A stretch of 64,000 nt of DNA, taken from Hymenobacter translucens. GTDB lineage: Bacteria > Bacteroidota > Bacteroidia > Cytophagales > Hymenobacteraceae. The position numbers were made by a program, and so were the translations under genes. The stretch spans positions 620,001 through 684,000 of the forward strand of contig NZ_JAJERB010000002.1 of NCBI RefSeq assembly GCF_020685205.1. Direction: 5' to 3'. Position 1 is the first letter of the stretch, and the number at the start of each line of letters is the position of its first letter. Shown one piece after another: positions 51,049 to 59,308 of this stretch. The notes beneath the pieces were generated by a model, which did no database searches, was not told the origin of the DNA, and saw only the letters and a list, made by a program, of their open reading frames with translations.

Positions 51049-53607
51049 ATGCTCTTCTTTCCCGATCTGGCCCTGCTTCTGAATGGTACGCTGCTGCTGC
51101 AACCGGCGGCCCCGGCTCCGGTGCATCACCTGCTGCTCGACAGCCGGCGGGTGGGGCAGCTGGCCGGCGCCGTGTTTTTTGCCATCCGCGGGGCCCAGCA
51201 CAACGGCCACCGCTACCTGCCCGAGCTGTACCAGCGCGGCGTCAGGCTGTTCGTGGTAGATCAGGAAGCGGAAATTCCCGGGGGCGCGGCGGCCTACCCC
51301 GAAGCCGGCATCCTGCTCGTGGCCGACAGCCTGCGGGCGTTGCAGGCGTTGGCGGCCCACCACCGGCGGCAGTTCCGGGTTCCCGTGTTCGGCATCACCG
51401 GGTCCAACGGCAAAACCATCGTAAAGGAGTGGCTGGCCCAGGTGCTGAGCCCGGACGAGCTGATCTGCAAAAGCCCGCGCAGCTACAATTCCCAGGTGGG
51501 CGTGCCGCTGAGCGTGTGGGAGCTGAATCCCAGCCATACGCTGGGCATCTTCGAGGCCGGCATTTCGGAACGAGGGGAAATGCCCCGGCTGGCGGAAGTC
51601 ATTCAGCCCACGCTGGGCATCTTCACCAACCTGGGCACCGCCCACGACGCCGGTTTTAGCTCAGCAGCCGAAAAGGCGGCTGAGAAGATGCAGCTGTTTT
51701 TAGCTCCAAGACCGAAAAACCAAGACCCCAAGACCCCAACACCCCAAGGCCTCAACCCAGGCGTCGACCTGCTTTTCTACTGCCGCGACCACGAAGCCGT
51801 GCATGCCGCCGCGCTTCGCCACCTGCCCGCCCGCTGCACGTTTACCTGGAGCCGCCACCATCCCCATGAGGCCCAGGTGGCCGTCACGATGATGGAAGCC
51901 TCGGCCGAGCGCACCGTCGTGCAGGTAAGGCTGACGTCGCCGCTGCCCCAGGAGCATACGTTCAGTTTGCCGTTTGCCGATGAGCCTTCGGTTGAAAATG
52001 CCCTGCACGTGCTTGCCGTGCTTTTGTGGAAGCAGGTGCCGTCGGATGCCATTCAGCGTCGCCTCGACCGCCTGGCGCCGGTAGCCATGCGCCTGGAAAT
52101 GAAGCAGGCGCTGAACGACTGCTACGTCCTCGACGATACCTATAACAATGACCTGGCCGGCCTCACCCTGGCCCTCGACATGCTGGCCCGTCAGCCCCGC
52201 CGCGGCCGCCGCACCCTGATTCTGTCCGACGTACTGGAGTCGGGGATACCCGCAGCCGAGCTGTATCCGCAGATCGGGACCCTGCTTTCGGCCCACGGCG
52301 TGGAGCGTCTGATTGGGGTAGGCCCGGAAATCAGCCAGTTCCGCCACGTCTTTGCCAGACTTGAGTCGGGCTTTTACAATCGAACCGAGGATTTTCTGGG
52401 GGATTTCCGGCCGGAGCAGTTTCAGCACGAAACCATCCTGGTAAAGGGTGCCCGGCGCTTTGGCTTCGAGCGGATTGTCGCGGCCTTCCAGCAGAAAATC
52501 CACGGCACCGTGCTGGAAGTAAACCTCGACGCGCTGGTACACAACCTTAACTACTACCGCGCCCGGCTCCGCCCCGGCACCCGGCTGATGGTGATGGTCA
52601 AGGCGTTTGCCTACGGCAGCGGCTCCTACGAGGTAGCCAACCTGCTGCAGTTTCACCGGGCCGACTACCTCGCCGTGGCCTACACCGACGAAGGCGTGGA
52701 GCTGCGCCAGCACGGCATCAGTCTGCCCGTGATGGTGATGAACCCCTCGCCCGACGCGTTTCAGAAGCTGCAGCAGTACCACCTGGAGCCGGAAATCTAC
52801 TCGTTCGAGCGACTCCACGATTACCTGCGGATTGCCGCGGAACACCCCCGTCCGCTGCCGGCCATTCACCTCAAGCTCGACACCGGCATGCACCGCCTGG
52901 GCTTTACCGAAGAAGACCTGCCTGAGCTGTGCCGGCTGCTCCGGGAAAATGCGAAGCTGGTCCGGGTCGCCAGCGCGCTTACCCATCTGGCCGGGGCCGA
53001 CGAAGAGCAGCACAACAGCTTTTCCCGCCAGCAGCTGGCCGCGTTCGAGCGGATGGTGCCGGTACTGGAAGAAGCGCTGGGCTACCGCGTACTGCGCCAC
53101 GCTCTGAACTCGGCCGGTATTCTGCGCTTTCCCGAGGCCCAGTTCGAGATGGTACGCCTCGGCATTGGGCTCTACGGGGTAGAAGCTGCGGGCCGGGAGC
53201 AGGATGCCCTGCGGCCGGTGAGTACGCTGCAAACCACGATTTCGCAGATTAAAGCGTTGGCGCCGGGGCAGACCGTTGGCTACGGCCGGCGCGGCGCAGC
53301 CGTCGACTATGAGCGGCGCATTGCCACCCTGGCCATCGGGTATGCCGACGGCTACGACCGGCGCTTTGGCAATGGCATCGGGGAAGTGGTAATCCGGGGC
53401 CGGCGGGCGCCCATTGTGGGCAGCGTGTGCATGGACATGTGCATGGCCGACGTAACGCACATTCCCGAAGCCCGGCCCGGCGACCTGGCCCAGGTGTTTG
53501 GCCCGGACCTGACCCTGACCGAGCTGGCCGCTCGGATCGGCACGATTCCCTACGAGCTGCTGACCAACGTGAGCGAGCGGGTAAAGCGGGTGTTCTTCGC
53601 CGAATAG
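51049..53607 (+). CDS. Bifunctional MurF ligase / alanine racemase
   Basis: An 852-residue fusion found widely in Bacteroidota. It makes D-alanine and joins D-Ala-D-Ala to the UDP-MurNAc-tripeptide for cell-wall synthesis. The MurF domain (about 1-480) has the ATP loop FGITGSNGKTIVKEWL, NSQVGVPLSVWEL and VLDDTYNNDLAGLTLAL. The Alr domain (about 490-852) has the PLP lysine in MVKAFAYGSGSYEVANLL, the opposing tyrosine region ATLAIGYADGYDRRFGNG and VGSVCMDMCMADVTHI. Residues about 224-236 (KNQDPKTPTPQGL) are an extra low-complexity insertion encoded by a dispersed repeat. The first aspartate-rich and DSR motifs look normal. Confidence 0.95.
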   Translation: MLFFPDLALLLNGTLLLQPAAPAPVHHLLLDSRRVGQLAGAVFFAIRGAQHNGHRYLPELYQRGVRLFVVDQEAEIPGGAAAYPEAGILLVADSLRALQALAAHHRRQFRVPVFGITGSNGKTIVKEWLAQVLSPDELICKSPRSYNSQVGVPLSVWELNPSHTLGIFEAGISERGEMPRLAEVIQPTLGIFTNLGTAHDAGFSSAAEKAAEKMQLFLAPRPKNQDPKTPTPQGLNPGVDLLFYCRDHEAVHAAALRHLPARCTFTWSRHHPHEAQVAVTMMEASAERTVVQVRLTSPLPQEHTFSLPFADEPSVENALHVLAVLLWKQVPSDAIQRRLDRLAPVAMRLEMKQALNDCYVLDDTYNNDLAGLTLALDMLARQPRRGRRTLILSDVLESGIPAAELYPQIGTLLSAHGVERLIGVGPEISQFRHVFARLESGFYNRTEDFLGDFRPEQFQHETILVKGARRFGFERIVAAFQQKIHGTVLEVNLDALVHNLNYYRARLRPGTRLMVMVKAFAYGSGSYEVANLLQFHRADYLAVAYTDEGVELRQHGISLPVMVMNPSPDAFQKLQQYHLEPEIYSFERLHDYLRIAAEHPRPLPAIHLKLDTGMHRLGFTEEDLPELCRLLRENAKLVRVASALTHLAGADEEQHNSFSRQQLAAFERMVPVLEEALGYRVLRHALNSAGILRFPEAQFEMVRLGIGLYGVEAAGREQDALRPVSTLQTTISQIKALAPGQTVGYGRRGAAVDYERRIATLAIGYADGYDRRFGNGIGEVVIRGRRAPIVGSVCMDMCMADVTHIPEARPGDLAQVFGPDLTLTELAARIGTIPYELLTNVSERVKRVFFAE
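51718..51755. repeat. Dispersed repeat inserted in frame within murF-alr
   Basis: This 38-base segment, made of CCAAGACCCC words, matches 61573-61610 at 30 of 38 positions in the same orientation. It encodes a Pro/Lys/Gln-rich stretch at a point where MurF proteins normally pass directly from the KMQLF helix to the LLFYCRDH strand. Confidence 0.75.
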
Positions 53608-54040
53608 TTGATTTACAGGCTGCCTTTCCAGGAGCGGAGCATTGTAGCTCAACGGTAAGTAGCAACCAGTCTGCCTTCATTCAGGAAGTGGGCCTGTCCT
53701 GAAAAGGGCAGGTTCGCTTATGTTTAGCGGGTTGCATCCACCCAGCAAAAACGCGGATTCAGCTACCGTAATAGCGCGTTGGTGAAAATTTATATTGGAT
53801 TAGTTTACAAAATGGTTGGCCCTGGTTATCTTTAACCTTTCAAATAGTAAATTTAACTCTAGGTAGTTCCGAAAACGACTTTATCCAACCGGCACTGGTA
53901 GCAAGTGCTACTCAGGCTAAGGATAATATTATTGTTTTGGCTCACTACAAGCTACTTAGATGGCATTTTTCCAGCTAGTTCATGGTTTGGATCAGCCTAT
54001 ACGCTCTGCTCTCCTCCCACCACCTTTTGCGCTTGTAGTT
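53608..54040. other. Intergenic region with hairpin and promoter
   Basis: No gene seen. A hairpin (53693-53700 with 53705-53712, GAAA loop) may end murF-alr transcription, although there is no T-run. Bases 53760-53960 are AT-rich and hold a likely promoter (53804-53834), leaving a leader of about 200 bases. The reading frame open from 53960 lacks a signal peptide, so the gene is taken to start at 54041. Confidence 0.45.
53804..53834 (+). promoter_or_regulatory. Promoter of the OmpA-family gene
   Basis: TTTA (53804-53807), a 19-base spacer, then TATCTTTA (53827-53834). Each box is one base from the Bacteroidota consensus. Confidence 0.45.
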
Positions 54041-55174
54041 ATGAACCGGATATCTACTTTCCTCTCATTTCTCTTTTTCTGTTGGCTGCTCACTTACTCG
54101 CCGCTCAGTCGGGCTCAGGGAGTTGTTGTGGCTGGCATGGTTACTTCCACCGAGGCGGAAGCCCTGGCCGGGGCGCAGGTTACGGTAGTCCACCTGCCTT
54201 CCGGCAGCCAGCGGACGGCTGCCGCGAATAGCAACGGTAGCTTCGAAGTAGCCAATCTGTCGGTTGGCGGGCCTTACATGCTGAAAATTGAGCAAACCGG
54301 CTACCGGCCCCAGATTGTAAATGACGTTTTCCTGACCGCTGACAAAACTACGAGCTTCTCTTTCAGCCTGATTCGGGCCACGGACGGAGCGGCAAAGCGG
54401 CGGGGGGGCAAAGTAGCCGCGGCCCCGACGTCGGCCGTTACGCCGGTGACAACGGTTGGAAAGAGTACGGTAAAAGCGGCCCCGCAGCCGGTTCTGACGG
54501 CCTCCGCAGTACCCGCCCCGGCTACCCAGTCGGAAGCCACTCCGATATCGGACCCCAAAGCAGAGGCGGCCCCCATCCTGCCGGCCAGCCCCCAGCCCAG
54601 CGCGCCGGCAGTAGGAAAGGTGTTTGTTCGCCAGCCGGTAGTGGTTGATGCCCCGGTCAACGGGCACTACGATGCCGTCAGCGGCAACTACATCTATGAA
54701 ACCGGCCAGCCGGTGACGCTGATGATGAGCGGCGGCGTAATCGAGAAAGTGGGCATCAACTCCACCGAAAGCAAGCTGTATCAGTTCCTGACCGATCCAC
54801 AGATGCGCGTCGACTCGATTAACCGTACCAAGGGCTGGATCAACTTCGACCGGGTGTTTTTCGAAACCGGCAAGGCTACCCTGACGAAGGAATCGATGGG
54901 GCAGCTGCGCAACATTGCCTGCCTGATGCGGACCTTCCCCAAAGCAAAAATCCGCCTGGGCGGCTACACCGATACAACCGGAACCTTCAGCAGCAACATG
55001 ATTCTAAGTGAAGCCCGGGCCCAGACCGCCCTGGCCGTCTTAGTCGACCTGGGTATCGACCCCAGCCGCCTTCAGGCCAAAGGCTATGGCCCGCGCTACC
55101 CCATCGTGCCCAGCATCACTGCGGCCGGCCGGGCGCAGAACCGCCGTCTGAGCGTACGGGTTATCAGCAAATAG
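54041..55174 (+). CDS. OmpA-family protein with carboxypeptidase-like regulatory domain
   Basis: A 377-residue exported protein. Start 54041 gives the signal peptide RISTFLSFLFFCWLLTYSPL. A beta-sandwich regulatory domain (about 28-105) includes MVTSTEAEALAGAQVTVVHL. A Pro/Ala/Thr-rich linker runs to about residue 205. The C-terminal OmpA domain includes FDRVFFETGKATLTKES, LGGYTDTTGTFSSNMILSEA RA and KGYGPRYPIVPSI, which bind peptidoglycan. It probably ties the outer membrane to the wall. Confidence 0.9.
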   Translation: MNRISTFLSFLFFCWLLTYSPLSRAQGVVVAGMVTSTEAEALAGAQVTVVHLPSGSQRTAAANSNGSFEVANLSVGGPYMLKIEQTGYRPQIVNDVFLTADKTTSFSFSLIRATDGAAKRRGGKVAAAPTSAVTPVTTVGKSTVKAAPQPVLTASAVPAPATQSEATPISDPKAEAAPILPASPQPSAPAVGKVFVRQPVVVDAPVNGHYDAVSGNYIYETGQPVTLMMSGGVIEKVGINSTESKLYQFLTDPQMRVDSINRTKGWINFDRVFFETGKATLTKESMGQLRNIACLMRTFPKAKIRLGGYTDTTGTFSSNMILSEARAQTALAVLVDLGIDPSRLQAKGYGPRYPIVPSITAAGRAQNRRLSVRVISK

Positions 55175-55213
55175 CTCATCTGAAATGGCCCGTACGAGCG
55201 GGCCGGCCTTCTC

Positions 55214-55263
55214 ATCCCCGGCAAGTGCGCCCAGGCTCCGGCAGCTGCGCACTCGCCGGGGAT
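55214..55263. terminator. Long GC-rich hairpin after the OmpA gene
   Basis: A 17-bp stem with one mismatch (55214-55230 with 55247-55263) and a 16-base loop, 39 bases after the stop. There is no T-run, so it may act in mRNA stability as much as in termination. Confidence 0.5.
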
Positions 55264-55417
55264 GCGTCGTAAAGGACGGTGCGGAGCAGACAAGCAGCGA
55301 AGTCCGGAAAAACTGCAAGAAAACGCAGCAACGGACTTGTCGTACGCCGGCATTGCACTACTTTTATAGGTTGATTCGGCTGGCAACCGTAATTTTACGT
55401 CTCATCTTAAGCATTGT

Positions 55418-56812
55418 ATGCGCATCAGCTACCGTTTTCTTTTTCTCTGCTGGCTTAGCATGCTGCCGTTGCTGGCGGCGGCCCAGTCGGCACCCGTAGC
55501 GCAGCCTTCCCCTCTTGATGGTCAGTGGAAAGGGGCTTTGAAAGTGCCCGGCGGCAACCTGGAGGTTATCTTCACCGTGCTCAAGCTCACCGATGGTACC
55601 TACTTTTCGACCCTTGACGTGCCCCTGCAGAAGGTCAGCCGCATGACGGTGAAAACCCAGGTCGACAGCGCCCGGGTTACGTTTGAAGCCCAGGAGGCCG
55701 GCAGCCGCTTTTCCGGCAAGCTTGCTCCGGATGCCAAGTCGATAAGCGGGGAGTGGCAGCAGCCGGGCTTTACGGCCCCGCTGGTACTCGCAAAGCTGGC
55801 TCCGGTGGCGGCTACGGCCAAGGCCGGTAAGCTGCCCCCGCCGTACCGGGTGGAGGACGTGGCTTTCACCAACACCAAAGCCAATCTACGCCTCGAAGGC
55901 ACGCTCACCATTCCGGCGGGCCCCGGCCCGTTCGCGGCCGTGGTGCTGGTGTCCGACAGCGGCCCCCAGGACCGCGACGCTACCACCGATAACTACCGCC
56001 CGTTTGGCGCCATTGCTGATTACCTGACCCGCCGCGGCTTTGCCGTGCTGCGGTTCGACGACCGGGGTACCGGCAAGTCGGGTGGTGCATTTGCTTCCGC
56101 CACCACGGCCGATTTCGTCACCGATGCCCAGGCCGGCATGAACTTCCTGCGGGCCCGGCCTGAAATCGACATCGAGCGAATCGGACTGGTCGGGCACGGG
56201 GAAGGTGCCAACGTAGCCATGATGGCCGCCACCCAGCCCCTGCCGCCGGCATTCGTGGTTTCGCTGGCGGGCTTTGGGCTGGCCGGGGGCGAGGCCCTGA
56301 TTCAGCAGCAGGTAGGTGTGATGCGCTCCGTGGGAGCCGACGCCGCCAAGCTGGACGAGATGGTGAAGCGCCAGCGCAGCATGCAGGAAATCATCCGCCA
56401 GGTGGCCGACAACGACCAGGCCCAGGCTATTGTGGCTAACATGCTGCGCCAGAGCAACTCAGCCATGGATGAAGCAACTGCCCGCCTCGGCGCCGTGCAG
56501 TTCACCTCGCCCTGGTACCGCTATTTCCTGAACATGAACCCGGCCGTGACAATGGCCCAGGTGCGCTGCCCGGTATTGGCCATAAACGGCACCAAGGACC
56601 TGCAGGTCGCCGCCGACGCCAACCTGAGCGCCATCGAGAAAGGGCTGAAAGGCAACCGCGACGTAACCGTGAAGAAGCTCAACGGGGTAAACCACCTGCT
56701 GCAGTCAGATCCGGCAGAGTGGACGATTGTAGCCGGGGAGCGGCAGCCCACGATTTCGCCCCAGATGCTTGAAGCTATGCGGGAGTGGATTGCACTGCAC
56801 ACCAAGCGCTAG
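55418..56812 (+). CDS. Exported alpha/beta hydrolase-fold protein lacking the nucleophile serine
   Basis: A 464-residue exported protein. The signal peptide is RFLFLCWLSMLPLLAAAQ. A DUF3887-like or lipocalin-like beta domain (about 30-135) precedes a hydrolase domain with VLVSDSGPQDRD and VLRFDDRGTGKSGG. The nucleophile elbow, GHSEGG in the family, reads VGHGEGAN here (GGG codon), so the serine is glycine. The aspartate (GTKDLQV) and histidine (GVNHLLQ) remain. It is probably inactive as a serine hydrolase or has a changed role. Confidence 0.88.
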   Translation: MRISYRFLFLCWLSMLPLLAAAQSAPVAQPSPLDGQWKGALKVPGGNLEVIFTVLKLTDGTYFSTLDVPLQKVSRMTVKTQVDSARVTFEAQEAGSRFSGKLAPDAKSISGEWQQPGFTAPLVLAKLAPVAATAKAGKLPPPYRVEDVAFTNTKANLRLEGTLTIPAGPGPFAAVVLVSDSGPQDRDATTDNYRPFGAIADYLTRRGFAVLRFDDRGTGKSGGAFASATTADFVTDAQAGMNFLRARPEIDIERIGLVGHGEGANVAMMAATQPLPPAFVVSLAGFGLAGGEALIQQQVGVMRSVGADAAKLDEMVKRQRSMQEIIRQVADNDQAQAIVANMLRQSNSAMDEATARLGAVQFTSPWYRYFLNMNPAVTMAQVRCPVLAINGTKDLQVAADANLSAIEKGLKGNRDVTVKKLNGVNHLLQSDPAEWTIVAGERQPTISPQMLEAMREWIALHTKR

Positions 56813-56834
56813 GCTCCGCATAAACTCCAGACAA

Positions 56835-56868
56835 CAAAAAAGGGACGCCCAGCGGCGTCCCTTTTTTG
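56835..56868. terminator. Bidirectional terminator
   Basis: A 15-bp stem (56835-56849 with 56854-56868), a four-base loop, and A6/T6 tracts. It separates the convergent hydrolase gene and the carboxypeptidase-like gene. Confidence 0.9.
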
Positions 56869-56885
56869 TGAAGGCTTTCCCGCCG

Positions 56886-57794
56886 CTACTTGATCATATC
56901 TACTTCGGCCTTGATCATGGCGTTGTAGCGCTGGCCCTGGCCGTTGGCCAGCGTCAGCAGGTTCCAGCCCTTGCCAATGGTATAGGTCCAAGTGCGGCTT
57001 TCCTTGAACTCGAACGTCGGGCGCATAATCTGGCCGTAGGCCGTGTAGGTGTCGGAGAAGTTGGTGGTGTAGAACTTGTCACCGGCTACGATCCACTCCA
57101 TAGCCACGTAAAACCCTTCGTCGGGAGCCGGGATGTTGTAGGGCGTCAGGTCCACGGTAAACCACTCGCCACCGCGCGGGGCCGATACCACCACGTTCTC
57201 GGTCAGCAGGTCGGTGTTGGGGGCGTTGTAGTTGCCGTCGGGCTTGTAGAGGCGCACGCGGAACGGCTCCCGCGGAAAGCCGTTCTCACCGATGTAGAAC
57301 GACACCGAGCGGACGTTGCCCAGCTTCTTCTTCTTGTCGTTCTTCACGAAAAAGGCGTACTGGCTGCCGGCCTGGCCCTGAATCATGCCTTCACCGGGGT
57401 TCTTGGTGCGGGCGCCGAGCGAGAGGTCCTTCACCTTGCCGCCCTGTACCTTTACTTCTTCCAGCTGGAACACGCGCTTGGGTACTTCAATCACAAACTC
57501 CTTCTTGCCGTCGGTCTTGCGCACCAGAATGGCTTTGCGCTCGTAGCCCAGGGCAAAGATTACCAGCGAGTCGGTGTCGTTCTTCTGGGGCGGATCAATC
57601 TGGAAAAAGCCGAACTCATTGGTTAGGACGCCCACCTGCTCGTCTTTGAGCCCGAGCGAGGTAAAGGGAATCGGCTCCTTCGTCTTCTGATCCAGCACCC
57701 GGCCGGTCATGCGGTTGTCAGGAGCATTCTGGGCCCGGCCTGCGGTAGCCAGTAGCCCGACTAAAGAAACAACGAGCAGTAAACGAGTGATCAT
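56886..57794 (-). CDS. Exported protein with carboxypeptidase-like regulatory domain, paralogue 1
   Basis: A 302-residue exported protein. Start 57794 gives the signal peptide ITRLLLVVSLVGLLATAGRA. The N-terminal beta-sandwich domain includes GRVLDQKTKEPIPFTSLGL and LTNEFGFFQI. The C-terminal half (VRSVSFYIGENGFPREPFRV RL, EGFYVAMEWIVAGDKFYTTN) is shared with the next gene and is not a domain I can name. It is about 70 percent alike, by eye, to the neighbouring paralogue. It may be a surface-associated structural protein. Confidence 0.8.
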   Translation of the reverse strand: MITRLLLVVSLVGLLATAGRAQNAPDNRMTGRVLDQKTKEPIPFTSLGLKDEQVGVLTNEFGFFQIDPPQKNDTDSLVIFALGYERKAILVRKTDGKKEFVIEVPKRVFQLEEVKVQGGKVKDLSLGARTKNPGEGMIQGQAGSQYAFFVKNDKKKKLGNVRSVSFYIGENGFPREPFRVRLYKPDGNYNAPNTDLLTENVVVSAPRGGEWFTVDLTPYNIPAPDEGFYVAMEWIVAGDKFYTTNFSDTYTAYGQIMRPTFEFKESRTWTYTIGKGWNLLTLANGQGQRYNAMIKAEVDMIK

Positions 57795-57920
57795 AAATGA
57801 GACTGGTAGAACCACCGGCCCAAGCCGGCAACTGTGAAGAGGTAAAACAGATTGTCCGCTCCCGGGGCAGCAGACAGCGAAAAAGCAAAGAAGTGAAGGT
57901 ACAGCCGCGGTAGCGCCGGC

Positions 57921-58820
57921 CTACTTGTACATATCAACCTCGGCCTTGATCATGGCGTTGTAGCGCATGCCGTTGTTGGCGAGGGTAATCAGGCTCCAGC
58001 CCCGGCCGATGGTATAGTTCCAGGTACGGCTTTCCTTGAATTCGAACGTCGGCCGCAGGATCTGCCCATAGGGCGTGTAGGTATCCATGAAGTTAGTGGT
58101 GTAGAACTTGTCACCACTCACAATCCACTCCATGGCCACGTAAAATCCTTCCTCGGGGGCCGGGATGTTGTACTGCGTTAAATCGACGGTAAACCAGTCG
58201 CCGCCCTTGGGGGCCGACACGACTACGTTTTCAGTCAGGATGTCGGTGTTGGGCGAGCTGTAGTTGCCATCGGCTTTGTAAAGGCGCACGCGGAACGGCT
58301 CACGCGGGAAGCCGTTCTCGCCGATGTAGAACGACACCGAGCGGACCATGCCGAGCTTCTTGTTCTTCTCGTTCTTTACCAGAAAGGCGTACTGGCTGCC
58401 CGGCATGCCCTGAATCATCCCGGCGCCCGGGGTGTTGGTGCGGGCACCCAGGTCCAGGGCCTTTACTTTGCTGGCCTCAACTTTCACTTCGCTCAGCAAA
58501 AACTCCCGCTTGGGGACCTCAATGATAAGGTCTTCCAGCTCGGGGTTGTTGCGCTTTACCAGGATGGCCTTCCGCTGGTAGCCCAGGGCCATGATAATCA
58601 GTGAGTCTTCCTTGTTCTTGTCGAACATGGGCAGCTGAAAGAAGCCGTATTCGTTGGTCAGCGCGCCCGTTTGCTCCTCACGGAGGTTGATGGAGGCAAA
58701 GGGAATGGGCTCTTTGGTCTTCTGATCGACGATGCGGCCGGAAATATGAAGGTCCTGAGCCAGGCCCAGAAGCGGCGCGAAAAGAGCGAAGAAAAGAAGG
58801 GTGAGTAGGCGTTTCGACAT
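57921..58820 (-). CDS. Exported protein with carboxypeptidase-like regulatory domain, paralogue 2
   Basis: A 299-residue protein with signal peptide SKRLLTLLFFALFAPLLGLA and the same architecture as its downstream neighbour. The tandem pair (126 bases apart, same strand) arose by gene duplication. The core segments FYIGENGFPREPFRVRLYK and FKESRTWNYTIGRGW differ little between copies, whereas the signal peptides and residues 60-120 have diverged. Start 58820 (ATG) is chosen; a TTG at 58829 is in frame. Confidence 0.82.
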   Translation of the reverse strand: MSKRLLTLLFFALFAPLLGLAQDLHISGRIVDQKTKEPIPFASINLREEQTGALTNEYGFFQLPMFDKNKEDSLIIMALGYQRKAILVKRNNPELEDLIIEVPKREFLLSEVKVEASKVKALDLGARTNTPGAGMIQGMPGSQYAFLVKNEKNKKLGMVRSVSFYIGENGFPREPFRVRLYKADGNYSSPNTDILTENVVVSAPKGGDWFTVDLTQYNIPAPEEGFYVAMEWIVSGDKFYTTNFMDTYTPYGQILRPTFEFKESRTWNYTIGRGWSLITLANNGMRYNAMIKAEVDMYK

Positions 58821-58974
58821 ATGAGGCAAGTCTAGTCTAACCCAAAACTACTATGATTTTAACGATTTTTTACAAGCGCGATAATAATGTAGAAGAATAT
58901 GCAATTCAACGAAGGAATAGTTCAAGGTCAGCCTGTTAGCTGGCGTTCCTACTTTTTTGCTGTTCCGGCCGGGG

Positions 58975-59005
58975 TTGATGGAAACCTAAATGCGGTGTAC
59001 CTTTG
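58975..59005 (+). promoter_or_regulatory. Promoter of feoAB
   Basis: TTGA (58975-58978), a 19-base spacer, then TACCTTTG (58998-59005), a perfect -7 box. Transcription would start near 59012, which rules out the TTG at 59003 as a start codon. Confidence 0.55.
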
Positions 59006-59035
59006 TTTGAACAGAATCTAAATAACGCTCCTGCT

Positions 59036-59299
59036 TTGGCTGCATCCACCACCCGTACTACGCCCCAGACTCGCCGCAGCGTGAAGGACCTTCGCGTGGG
59101 CGAGAGTGGCACAATCTGCTGCCTGCAGGATCCGGAAATGGCGTTGAAGCTCCTGGAAATGGGCTGCATCCCCGGCACCCGGATTCGTATGAACAGCCGC
59201 GCCCCCCTGGGCTGCCCCGTTACTTTGGTGCTGGGCGACGACGACTACACGTTGTCGGTGCGGGTAAGCGAAGCGGCTACCATTCTTCTGAAAGACTAG
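59036..59299 (+). CDS. feoA: FeoA family ferrous iron transport protein
   Basis: An 87-residue SH3-like cytoplasmic protein that assists FeoB in ferrous iron uptake. It has SVKDLRVGESGTICCLQ, LKLLEMGCIPGTRIRM and LVLGDDDYTLSVRVSEAATI. There is no ATG in the N-terminal part; the in-frame TTG at 59036 fits the promoter position, while a TTG at 59003 would give eleven more residues but lies inside the -7 box. It is followed by feoB after nine bases. Confidence 0.88.
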   Translation: MAASTTRTTPQTRRSVKDLRVGESGTICCLQDPEMALKLLEMGCIPGTRIRMNSRAPLGCPVTLVLGDDDYTLSVRVSEAATILLKD

Positions 59300-59308
59300 C
59301 TGGGCCGG

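Noticed and set aside
51700..53652. 650-codon frame antisense to murF-alr
   Set aside because: Shadow; the opposite strand has all MurF and Alr motifs.
58936..59178. Minus-strand frame overlapping feoA
   Set aside because: Shadow of feoA and its promoter; no motifs.
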